A DNA stretch of 64,000 nucleotides, taken from NCBI GenBank assembly GCA_964451305.1, contig CAYVHV010000004.1, positions 62,001 through 126,000 on the forward strand, read 5' to 3'. Of this stretch, positions 24,042 through 31,958 are shown piece after piece. How positions within the stretch are numbered: position 1 is the first letter of the stretch; each line of letters starts with the position of its first letter. Both the position numbers and the translations under genes were made by a program. The notes beneath the pieces were generated by a model. That model worked only from the letters and a program-made list of their open reading frames with translations. It did not search any database and was not told where the DNA came from. Source of the DNA: SHLQ01 sp964451305 (GTDB taxonomy: Bacteria > Actinomycetota > Acidimicrobiia > Acidimicrobiales > SHLQ01).

Positions 24042-26972
24042 ATGACCGAACTTCAGAAGTACCCGCCACTCGAGGATTGGCACGACATCACGAGCCTCGA
24101 TGCCAAAGCGTGGCCGACCAAGGTCGAAAAGCACCACACCCTCGTGCCGACCAGCTGCTTTAACTGCGAGGCCGGTTGTGGTCTGACGGCGTGGTTCAAC
24201 AAGGACACCGGTGAGATCGAGAAAGTCGAAGGTAATCCCGAGCATCCTGCGAGTCGCGGTCGCAACTGTGCGAAGGGTCCAGCGACGCTCAATCAGATCT
24301 ATGACCCCGAGCGAATCATGTTTCCGATGAAACGGGTGGGTGAGCGAGGCTCTGGCGGGTGGGAGCGGATCAGCTGGGACCAGGCGCTCGAAGAGATTGG
24401 CGGTCGGCTTCGCAAAGCAATGCAAGAAGACCGGCATAACGAGATCATGTATCACGTCGGTCGCCCCGGCGAAGAGGGATACACCAACCGCGTGCTTCAA
24501 GCGTGGGGCGTGGACGGCCACAACAGCCACACAAACATCTGCTCGTCGAACGCGCGCATTGGCTATCAGAGCTGGATGGGTCACGACCGCCCGTCGGCGG
24601 ACTACGCAAACGCCAAGGTCATCTTCCTGATCTCGGCCCACCTCGAGTCCGGCCACTACTTCAACCCGCACGCACAACGAATCATCGAAGCTCAGCAGAA
24701 TGGCGCAACGGTGATCGTGTGTGATCCGCGCCTATCGAACACCGGCTCCAAAGCCGACCATTGGCTTCCGACGTGGCCGGGAACCGAGCCGTTCCTCTGC
24801 CTTTCGATCATCCATCAGCTGCTCGAGGACGACACGTGGAACAAAGCGTTCGTCGAGCGCTGGGTGAACTGGGAGACCTTCCTCGCCGAAGAATTCCCCG
24901 ATATGCCAAACGAGTTCGCGAGTGTCGGCCCAGCGCTCAAGGAGCACTACGCCGAGTACACCCCAGAGCGCGCCGAGCACATCACTGGTATCTCCGCCGA
25001 TCAGGTTCGCGAGATCGCAACGGTGATCGGCGAGAACCCGACCAAGTTCGCCTCGCACAACTGGCGTGCTGCAGGAGCGGGGAACATGGGCGGCTGGCAG
25101 GTCGCCCGGTGTCTCTTCTTTATTGCGGTGATGACGGGATCGGTCGCAACCGTTGGTGGAACGAGCGGCAACGGTTGGAACAAGTTCAAACCAGCAGCCC
25201 CGCTCGGTGCTCCGGGTATCGAACGTTGGAACGATCTGGAATGGCCGAAGGAATTTCCCCTCGCGTATCACGAGATGTCGATCCTGCTGCCGCACTTTCT
25301 GAACGAGGGCCGGGGCAAGCTCGACACCTACTTCAGCCGTGTGTACAACCCAATCTGGACCAACCCTGATGGCTTCAGTTGGATGGAGGCGCTGACGGAC
25401 CCTGAGAAGGTCGAGTGTCATGTCGCCCTCACCCCAACCTGGAGCGAGACCGCATGGTTTGCCGACTACGTGTTGCCGATGGGCGTCGGCGCTGAACGTC
25501 ACGATGTGGTCAGCTACGAAACGCATCAAGGTCGTTGGATTGCCTTCCGGCAGAGCGTGTTCCGTCGATTCGCCGAGATCCAAGGGGAAGATGTTGATGC
25601 GCGTTCGCGCACCCACGAATTCAATCCGGGAGAGGTCTGGGAAGAGAACGAGTTCTGGATCGACCTCAGCTGGGCGATCGACCCCGACGGCGAGATGGGC
25701 ATTCGCAAATGGTTCGAGTCGGTCAAAGAGCCTGGCACTCCGATCGGTATCGACGAGTACTACGAGATCATGTTCACCGAGAACGTGCCGGGGCTCAAAG
25801 AAGAGGCCGAAGCCGCCGGCGAAACCCCGCTGGAGTACATGCGTAACCGCGGGTCCTACTCAATCCCCGGTGACCAAGAAACGCCGTATGAGCGAGACGT
25901 CGACCCATCTCTGGTCGACGGGTGTGAGAGAGATGAGGCCGGTGTGTATCGCAAGCCCGGCAGCGCAGGCATGTGGGACGGGACTCCGGAAGGTCTCGCC
26001 GATATCAAACTCGCCGGGCTTGGCGACGGCTCACCTGCGATTGAGATCGACGGTGAACTCAAAGAGGGCTTCGTCACGCCATCAAAGAAGCTCGAGCTCT
26101 ACTCGACCACGCTCAAAGATTGGGGCTGGCCCGAGTATGCGACGCCGAAGTGGATTCCAAGTCACGTCCACTGGGAAGAGCTCGACATGGAGCCAGATGG
26201 AAACGGATCGCTCGGCAACGAACGCATCTTGTTACCGACATTTCGCATACCAACGCTCATCCACACTCGTTCAGCGAACTCGAAATGGCTTTCGGAGATC
26301 AGCCACCGGCATCCGTTGTGGCTTCACCCGGAAGACGCAGAGAAGCTCGGCATTGAGGAGAACGGACTCGTCCGCGTCACGACCCGAATCGGTCACTTTG
26401 TGATCAGCGCCTGGCAGACCGAAGGGATTCGTCCTGGCATCGTCGCAGCATCGCATCACATGGGACGCTGGCGCCTCGAGGAGGACAAGGCCCGCAGTTG
26501 GGGAGCCGGAAAGGCAGACATCATGGCGCCATCGGCGAAGCCGATGGTGGCCAACGGTTCTGGAACGAGCGATGCGGGCTCCACGACGGCGGCCGGAACC
26601 AGCTTCGAAGAAGATGGCGGAGAATGGCGCCTGCGTCGCACCGACGGCATTCGTACGTGGAACTCTTCTGACGCGGACACGAATCGAATTTGGTGGACCG
26701 ATACCGGCGTTCACCAGAACCTCACGTTCTCGGTGCAGCCAGACCCGATCTCGGGCATGCAGTGTTGGCATCAGCGTGTACGAGTCACCCCAGCCGAGGC
26801 TGGTGATCAATACGGTGACGTCGTCGTCGACACCAGCAAGTCGCGCGAGGCGTACCTCGAGTGGCTCGAAAAAACGCGACCGGCGCCAGGCCCAGGTGGG
26901 CTTCGCCGGCCGCTCTGGTATGCGCGGCCGCTCAAGCCGACCGCACCGACCTACCTCAGTCCTGACGCCTAG
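24042..26972 (+). CDS. Molybdopterin oxidoreductase catalytic subunit (DMSO reductase superfamily)
   Basis: 976 residues from ATG 24042. The [4Fe-4S] motif is C39-x2-C42-x3-C46-x29-C76. The Mo-bisMGD fold is clear (ISWDQALEEI, VIVCDPRLSNTGSKAD, a C-terminal dinucleotide-binding domain), with C167 in NICSSN a candidate molybdenum ligand. There is no twin-arginine signal, so this subunit probably faces the cytoplasm. Together with the FeS-NrfD protein it forms a quinone-linked enzyme. The substrate is not readable: sulfite (SoeABC-like, also cytoplasmic), polysulfide/thiosulfate or formate are options. Sulfur genes 5 kb upstream favour a sulfur substrate; fdhD at the left edge favours formate. 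Confidence 0.88.
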   Translation: MTELQKYPPLEDWHDITSLDAKAWPTKVEKHHTLVPTSCFNCEAGCGLTAWFNKDTGEIEKVEGNPEHPASRGRNCAKGPATLNQIYDPERIMFPMKRVGERGSGGWERISWDQALEEIGGRLRKAMQEDRHNEIMYHVGRPGEEGYTNRVLQAWGVDGHNSHTNICSSNARIGYQSWMGHDRPSADYANAKVIFLISAHLESGHYFNPHAQRIIEAQQNGATVIVCDPRLSNTGSKADHWLPTWPGTEPFLCLSIIHQLLEDDTWNKAFVERWVNWETFLAEEFPDMPNEFASVGPALKEHYAEYTPERAEHITGISADQVREIATVIGENPTKFASHNWRAAGAGNMGGWQVARCLFFIAVMTGSVATVGGTSGNGWNKFKPAAPLGAPGIERWNDLEWPKEFPLAYHEMSILLPHFLNEGRGKLDTYFSRVYNPIWTNPDGFSWMEALTDPEKVECHVALTPTWSETAWFADYVLPMGVGAERHDVVSYETHQGRWIAFRQSVFRRFAEIQGEDVDARSRTHEFNPGEVWEENEFWIDLSWAIDPDGEMGIRKWFESVKEPGTPIGIDEYYEIMFTENVPGLKEEAEAAGETPLEYMRNRGSYSIPGDQETPYERDVDPSLVDGCERDEAGVYRKPGSAGMWDGTPEGLADIKLAGLGDGSPAIEIDGELKEGFVTPSKKLELYSTTLKDWGWPEYATPKWIPSHVHWEELDMEPDGNGSLGNERILLPTFRIPTLIHTRSANSKWLSEISHRHPLWLHPEDAEKLGIEENGLVRVTTRIGHFVISAWQTEGIRPGIVAASHHMGRWRLEEDKARSWGAGKADIMAPSAKPMVANGSGTSDAGSTTAAGTSFEEDGGEWRLRRTDGIRTWNSSDADTNRIWWTDTGVHQNLTFSVQPDPISGMQCWHQRVRVTPAEAGDQYGDVVVDTSKSREAYLEWLEKTRPAPGPGGLRRPLWYARPLKPTAPTYLSPDA

Positions 26973-26994
26973 TCAGAACCGTGGCGTCGTCGTG

Positions 26995-27087
26995 TCAGGT
27001 GTTGGCGTCTTCGCTTACTAGAGCGGCTACCAATGCCGCCAAACCAACGGCCAAAGAGCCAATCGTTGCCGTGAACATTGTCTTCAT
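26995..27087 (-). CDS. Putative 30-residue single-span membrane peptide
   Basis: A short ORF on the minus strand from ATG 27087, with GGGAG seven bases upstream, to a stop at 26995. It encodes MKTMFTATIGSLA followed by a continuous hydrophobic stretch rich in Ala, Leu and Val, then SEDANT. Its size, one membrane span and charged tail look like a small membrane protein. It is convergent with the molybdoenzyme gene. The remaining bases to 27289 hold no other gene. No homologue is recognised, so it could also be chance. Confidence 0.45.
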   Translation of the reverse strand: MKTMFTATIGSLAVGLAALVAALVSEDANT

Positions 27088-27288
27088 CGCGAACTCCCGT
27101 CTTATGTGCTCGTGTACGCATATCTAAGCACAGTTGTGTGACAAATTACTCTCGGTAGGGTTACGACTAATTGAACCTCAGAGAGTGGTTAATCGGCCAC
27201 AGGGTTCGGGAACCTGAGAGGTTTCTGGCTGGCCTGTCGTGACGATCCGATCAGGTGAACGAAGGAGCCAAACGAGTGATTTCGTGCC

Positions 27289-27666
27289 CTACAGCGGGTG
27301 GGCAATAACTTCGGTTGCAATACCACCGCGAACGTTCTGGCTGAGTGTCACCTCGACATCGGTAACTCCGTCCAGCTCGGCAACCTTGTCGGCAAGCTCG
27401 CCAGCGAGATGTTCGGCGAAGATTCGTCGATCTCGGTAGGTGGTTAACCAGAGTTTCAGCGACTTCGACTCGATCGCATTCGATACGGCCGTATAGCGAA
27501 TCTTCGCGGCGTAGATGTCTGGCTGGATACCTTCGACAGCTGGGCAGAGGGCTTGCAGCTCGTTGGTCGTGAACGTGATCACGATCGGTCTGTCGACCGG
27601 AAAGGTGTCGAGCCGGCCGTATTCGTCCTCGGAGACTGCCCGGCCGAGCATGAAATCGTTGGTCAT
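27289..27666 (-). CDS. queF: PreQ0 reductase QueF-like (queuosine biosynthesis)
   Basis: 125 residues from ATG 27666. It has the T-fold QueF features: a catalytic cysteine in LCPAVEGIQPDIY, then the ESKSLKLWL motif for NADPH/substrate recognition, and TYRDRRIFAE with the glutamate at the usual place. The enzyme reduces the nitrile of 7-cyano-7-deazaguanine to the aminomethyl group for tRNA queuosine. The His of the usual HED triad-like region is not obvious and the protein is at the short end for the family. No queCDE genes are in view. The DUF2889 gene lies 25 bases upstream on the same strand. Confidence 0.8.
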   Translation of the reverse strand: MTNDFMLGRAVSEDEYGRLDTFPVDRPIVITFTTNELQALCPAVEGIQPDIYAAKIRYTAVSNAIESKSLKLWLTTYRDRRIFAEHLAGELADKVAELDGVTDVEVTLSQNVRGGIATEVIAHPL

Positions 27667-27691
27667 GCTCGTCAGGCTAGGGGAGCGAGAG

Positions 27692-28360
27692 CTACTCCCA
27701 AGTCTCGAGTTCGTCGCTGCGACCCAGTTTGGCGAGACGCTCTCGAATCCACAGGGGAGTTTCGATTCCTTCCCCGGCACGAGCCGCAGCCATTCGTTCG
27801 CCATTCGCATCCCAGACGTGGCACGAATCGCTGATGAACACGAACGCATTCTCCTGTTGTGCATCGTTTCGCCGGTCAGCATGCCAAGCATCTGCCGGAT
27901 TGCGATCAGGGTCTACAGCCTCCATTGAGTAGATCGACTGGATCGCCACCGGAGCCATCGCACGGAGCAACGAAACAACGTGCGTGCATCCTTTCGGTCC
28001 GCCAAAGAGCGTCGTCAGCTGGCGACTAAAGCCGCGAGCGATCGACAGGCCGACGAGCGATGCGAAGGCGGGTTCGATCGATGGACACGTCAGGTGTGGA
28101 TGTGTATCGAGGACCACATCGACCGACGTGATCTCGAGGAGCGGAAAGCTGACGATCATGTCGACATACATGTCGTGGACATCGAGTGGCTCGTCATCGT
28201 CTCGAACGTAGAGACCGGCAGGCTTTGTATCGGTGACGCGGCCACGCAACCGCATGTGGTTCGCGTCGAATCGATAGGTCTTCACGTCGTACACGCGAGT
28301 GTGTATTGGAATCTCTTCCTCCCCTGGTGGTGCAGGGATCCGGCTCGCAGTCGTACTCAT
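27692..28360 (-). CDS. DUF2889 family protein
   Basis: 222 residues. The arrangement of a beta-rich N-terminal half (RFDANHMRLRGRVTDTKP, DMYVDMIVSFPLLEI) with GCTHVVSLLRAMAPVAIQS in the second half matches the DUF2889 family, seen beside aromatic or steroid catabolism genes in several bacteria. No catalytic assignment is known to me. It starts 36 bases from the divergent MOSC gene, so the two probably share a promoter region, and it precedes queF on the same strand. Confidence 0.72.
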   Translation of the reverse strand: MSTTASRIPAPPGEEEIPIHTRVYDVKTYRFDANHMRLRGRVTDTKPAGLYVRDDDEPLDVHDMYVDMIVSFPLLEITSVDVVLDTHPHLTCPSIEPAFASLVGLSIARGFSRQLTTLFGGPKGCTHVVSLLRAMAPVAIQSIYSMEAVDPDRNPADAWHADRRNDAQQENAFVFISDSCHVWDANGERMAAARAGEGIETPLWIRERLAKLGRSDELETWE

Positions 28361-28396
28361 TGGTTCAACGTAGTCGGGAGCCGTACGCTTGTGCGT

Positions 28397-28858
28397 ATGG
28401 GAACGGTAGTTGCGTTGCAGATCTCGCTTGCGTCACGAATGGACATGCGGTCGGTGGACGTTGTCCGCATCGAGGATGGTCACGGCATCACCGGCGATCG
28501 TTATGAGAACGCTCGCCACCGCCAGGTGACCGTGCAGACACTCGAAGAGATCGCATTGGCCGAAGAAGAACATGGCGCGCCGATCAAGGCATTCGACACT
28601 CGACGCAACATCACCGTCGATACCGGACGGCTGGACCGGACGCCTGGAGCTCGGGCGACCTTCACGAATGCGGCTGGTGACGTGGTCGAGCTCGAAGTCG
28701 TGCGCGACGCAGCGCCGTGCAAGCTCCTCGAAGACAACATCGGTCGCGGAGCCAAGCTCGCAATGCACAAACGCGCTGGTGTGGTGTACCGGACAATTTC
28801 TGGCGGCGAGATCGCGATCGGCGACACGTTCGCCATGGTTCCGTTCGCCGAGAACTAA
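28397..28858 (+). CDS. MOSC domain protein
   Basis: 153 residues from ATG 28397. MOSC features: GHGITGDRYEN near the N-terminus, RRNITVDTG, and the conserved cysteine in APCKLLEDNI close to the C-terminus. MOSC domains bind sulfur-carrying or molybdenum cofactor groups in Moco sulfurases and mARC/YiiM-type reductases. Stand-alone short proteins like this are usually uncharacterised. It fits with the several Mo enzymes in this window. Confidence 0.85.
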   Translation: MGTVVALQISLASRMDMRSVDVVRIEDGHGITGDRYENARHRQVTVQTLEEIALAEEEHGAPIKAFDTRRNITVDTGRLDRTPGARATFTNAAGDVVELEVVRDAAPCKLLEDNIGRGAKLAMHKRAGVVYRTISGGEIAIGDTFAMVPFAEN

Positions 28859-28933
28859 CGAGTGGGGCACTGCCAGAATTGGGTTGACTCGCCAAAGCGG
28901 CCCGAGTGTTGCACACTGAGACGTGAGGTCCTC

Positions 28934-29956
28934 ATGACGCAGAGTGAACAATTGGCCAGAGCGGTATCGGCGGGCAACGCGTGGAGCGTTTCCCAAGAGC
29001 TTGCTCTCAACGGTGACGAGCAAGCGCTCGAGCTCAGCAACCTCTGTTCGAAGATCTTCGAAGAGACCGAAGTGGAGGCGCAACGGCTCGCTCGGCTCGC
29101 CGCCGACCTCGACGCCACCGTCACCCCAGATCGTGGAGGTCAGCTACACCTCATCGAGGTTGCTGCGGCGACCCGAGAGGATGCGCAGCGCTTCGTCCTT
29201 CGCATTCAACGCGATGGCTACGTTGGTTGGCAGCAGTTCGATGGCGCCGCAGCCGAATCCTTCTTCCGGCACGAACGCCAGGCGACACTGGTCCGCCTCG
29301 AAGGTACTGCGTTCACCGTGGCTGTCACATGGGGGCAATCTCGGCGCGCCGCCCGCCTTCCCCGTCCGCTTCGTCCAACCGCGGCCGACCACAACTTTGT
29401 TGGCCTCCCTCAGAAGCTCTGGCCCGCGTACATCGCAGTTCGACCGGTGAGACTCGTCTCGGATAAAGTTCGACGGACGGGCGGAAACCAACGTTCGCTC
29501 GGTCCGATCCTCAGTACGCCCGACTCGCTCCTAGGCCCGTTGTTCGACTTTGCTGAGATCGAATCTGGGGATCACCTCGTCGACCTCGGATGTGGCGAAG
29601 GTCGAGTCGTCCTCGCCGCAGCTGAGCAGCGCGGCTGTGGGGCGACCGGAGTCGAGAAAGACCCTCGCCTTGTCGACATTGCCCAAAAGCGGCTCGCCAG
29701 CTCCTCGGTCAACTCGCGGCAGGTGCGAATCATCGAAGCCGACGCCGCCGACTTCTCACTACGCGGTACGAGTGTCGTCTTTCTCTTCATCCCCGCCGAA
29801 GAAGTCGCCGACACGGTGTACAAAATTCGCGCCAACGGATTCGAAGGACGGATCATCTCGCACGAACAACGCTACATACCCGGCGGAATTCGGCCCATCG
29901 AATCAAAGGTCCTCATCGGCGCGAATGCGCTCACCGTGGCGCACCGCTGGCCCTAA
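28934..29956 (+). CDS. SAM-dependent methyltransferase with an extra N-terminal domain
   Basis: 340 residues from ATG 28934 with GAGG upstream. The second half is a Rossmann methyltransferase: VDLGCGEGRVVLAAAEQ (motif I), GVEKDPRL (acidic loop), IIEADAADF and VFLFIPAEEV. The first 170 residues have a helical part and then a beta-rich part (HLIEVAAATREDAQRFVLRI) that I do not recognise. The methyltransferase core is of the general Dot1/protein-methylase-like type, but the substrate is unknown. It is convergent with glgB. Confidence 0.75.
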   Translation: MTQSEQLARAVSAGNAWSVSQELALNGDEQALELSNLCSKIFEETEVEAQRLARLAADLDATVTPDRGGQLHLIEVAAATREDAQRFVLRIQRDGYVGWQQFDGAAAESFFRHERQATLVRLEGTAFTVAVTWGQSRRAARLPRPLRPTAADHNFVGLPQKLWPAYIAVRPVRLVSDKVRRTGGNQRSLGPILSTPDSLLGPLFDFAEIESGDHLVDLGCGEGRVVLAAAEQRGCGATGVEKDPRLVDIAQKRLASSSVNSRQVRIIEADAADFSLRGTSVVFLFIPAEEVADTVYKIRANGFEGRIISHEQRYIPGGIRPIESKVLIGANALTVAHRWP

Positions 29957-29959
29957 GCA

Positions 29960-29977
29960 ACCGGCAGCAATTCCGGT
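29960..29977. terminator. Small hairpin between convergent methyltransferase and glgB genes
   Basis: A 5-bp stem (29960-29964 with 29973-29977) around an 8-base loop in the 31-base gap between two convergent genes. No T-run. The call rests mainly on position. Confidence 0.3.
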
Positions 29978-29987
29978 CGCCAGAGGA

Positions 29988-31892
29988 CTAGCGAGCTCGT
30001 AGGAAGGTGACCGACAACGGTGGGAGTGTCAGCCAGATCGATTGCTCAAATCCGTTGTGGTTGTGCGGCGTGGTGGTGTAGGTGGCCGGGTGTTCATATC
30101 CTGAGCCGCCGTAGGCCTCATCGTCGCTACATAGCAACACTTCCCAACTTCCAGCAGCGGGCACTCCGGTCATCACGTCATGGCGAGGAACCGGCGTGCC
30201 GTTGAACGCGACGACGACCATGTCGCCGTCGCTATCGGTGCGAAGCGACGTCAGGATGCTCCGATCTTCGTCGTTGCCATCGATCCAACGGAACCCAGCT
30301 GCGTCGTTATCGAGCGTGTAGAGGGCGGGTACCGAGCGGTAGACGTGATTGAGTGCGGCCACCCACTGGAGGACACCTTCGTGAGCGTCTTCGCTCGTGA
30401 GGTGCCATGGCAAACTGTCGTCGTGGGCCCACTCGGTCCACGGGGCCAGCTCACTGCCCATGAACAGCAGCTTCTTGCCCGGGGTGCCGAACATCAAGCC
30501 GTACAGGCTTCGGAGGTTTGCGAACTTCTGCCAGTCGTCGCCCGGCATCTTCGCAAGCAACGACCCCTTGCCGTGTACCACCTCGTCGTGGCTGAGCGGC
30601 AGGATGAAATTCTCGCTGAACCCATAGATCGATCGGAACGTCAACTTGTTGTGGTGGTAGCGGCGGTGGACCGGATCTTCGGAGAAGTACTCGAGGGTGT
30701 CGTTCATCCAGCCCATGTCCCACTTGAAACCAAAGCCGAGCCCCCCGCTGGTGGTCGGCCGTGTCACTCCTGGCCAGGCCGTGGACTCTTCGGCGATCAT
30801 CAAGATGTCGGGGAACGCGGCGTACATCTCGTGGTTCAGTTGTTGGAGAAACGAGATCGCTTCGAGGTTTTCTCGCCCGCCGTACTGGTTGGGAATCCAG
30901 TCATCTCCACGGCTGTAATCGCGATAGAGCATCGACGCAACGGCATCGACACGGATGCCATCGATATGGAATGCCTCGAGCCAAAAGCGGGCGCTCGATA
31001 GGAGGAAGCTCCGGACTTCGTGTCGTCCGTAATTGAAGATCGAGCTCTTCCAGTCGGGGTGGAAGCCCTCCCTCGGATCAGCATGTTCATACAGAGCCGT
31101 GCCGTCGAAGTTGTTGAGTGCGAACTCATCGGTCGGGAAGTGTGAAGGCACCCAGTCGAGGATCACACCGATACCGGCCTCATGGAAGGCGTTGATCAGC
31201 GCCATGAGCTCTTGGGGATCCCCGTAGCGCGATGTGGCAGCGAAGTATCCGGTTGTCTGATACCCCCAGCTCGCATACAGCGGATGTTCGGTAATCGGGA
31301 GTAGTTCGACGTGTGTGAAGCCCATCTTCGACACGTGATCGACGAGCGCGTCGACATGCTCGGTGTAGGTCAGCGAGCGATGTTCGGGAGCGAGTGTTCG
31401 CCGCCAAGAACCGAGGTGGACCTCGTAGATCGAGATCGGCTGATCCCATTTGTTGACCTCTGCTCGCCGGTCGAGCCAGGTGCTATCGGTCCACTCGTAG
31501 CTCAGGTCGGTGAGCACCGAAGCGGTCGCCGGTGCGATTTCTGACTGGAACGCGAGCGGGTCCGCCTTTTCAACGACTCGTCCGTAACTCGATTCGACCC
31601 GGAACTTATAGCGGTCACCCGCGGTCAACCCCGCGACGAACCCACCCCACACGCCGCTCGAACCAATCGGCTCGAGGCTGTGGCCTGGGTGCGTCCACTC
31701 GTTGAAATCGCCAATGACCCCGACCGATGCAGCATTTGGCGCCCACACCGTGAATCTGGCACCGGAAACACCATCGGCCTGGTCGAGTCGACCCCCCAGC
31801 CCATGCCAGAGTCGCGTGTTGTCTCCGGCGTTAAAAAGGTACTGGTCATCGGCGGTAAACCAGCGGCTTGGATCGATCGGCTCGGTGTTCAT
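29988..31892 (-). CDS. glgB: 1,4-alpha-glucan branching enzyme GlgB (GH13)
   Basis: 634 residues: CBM48 domain near 45-120 (FTVWAPNAASVGVIGDFNEW), then the GH13 barrel. Conserved segments include YEVHLGSW, HFPTDEFALNNFDG, the nucleophile aspartate in IDGIRVDAVASMLYRDY, the acid/base glutamate in LMIAEES, and ILPLSHDEVVHGKGSL. It forms alpha-1,6 branches in glycogen. No other glg gene is adjacent. The N-terminal extra domain seen in longer GlgB forms is absent, so this is a type-2 form. Confidence 0.96.
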   Translation of the reverse strand: MNTEPIDPSRWFTADDQYLFNAGDNTRLWHGLGGRLDQADGVSGARFTVWAPNAASVGVIGDFNEWTHPGHSLEPIGSSGVWGGFVAGLTAGDRYKFRVESSYGRVVEKADPLAFQSEIAPATASVLTDLSYEWTDSTWLDRRAEVNKWDQPISIYEVHLGSWRRTLAPEHRSLTYTEHVDALVDHVSKMGFTHVELLPITEHPLYASWGYQTTGYFAATSRYGDPQELMALINAFHEAGIGVILDWVPSHFPTDEFALNNFDGTALYEHADPREGFHPDWKSSIFNYGRHEVRSFLLSSARFWLEAFHIDGIRVDAVASMLYRDYSRGDDWIPNQYGGRENLEAISFLQQLNHEMYAAFPDILMIAEESTAWPGVTRPTTSGGLGFGFKWDMGWMNDTLEYFSEDPVHRRYHHNKLTFRSIYGFSENFILPLSHDEVVHGKGSLLAKMPGDDWQKFANLRSLYGLMFGTPGKKLLFMGSELAPWTEWAHDDSLPWHLTSEDAHEGVLQWVAALNHVYRSVPALYTLDNDAAGFRWIDGNDEDRSILTSLRTDSDGDMVVVAFNGTPVPRHDVMTGVPAAGSWEVLLCSDDEAYGGSGYEHPATYTTTPHNHNGFEQSIWLTLPPLSVTFLRAR

Positions 31893-31958
31893 TGAGAGAG
31901 TCTTGCCGATCTTGGCCCCCGAGTCCCAAGCTGCCCGGAATGATTGCTCGGGAGTGGT

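Noticed and set aside
22420..24069. 549-codon open frame on the minus strand opposite the FeS-NrfD gene
   Set aside because: The plus strand encodes four clear iron-sulfur cluster motifs and membrane helices; the minus frame is rich in Cys, His, Asp and Arg without domain patterns and is a codon-bias shadow.
23412..24677. 421-codon minus-strand frame across the molybdoenzyme gene junction
   Set aside because: It crosses two real genes on the other strand and lacks any conserved feature.
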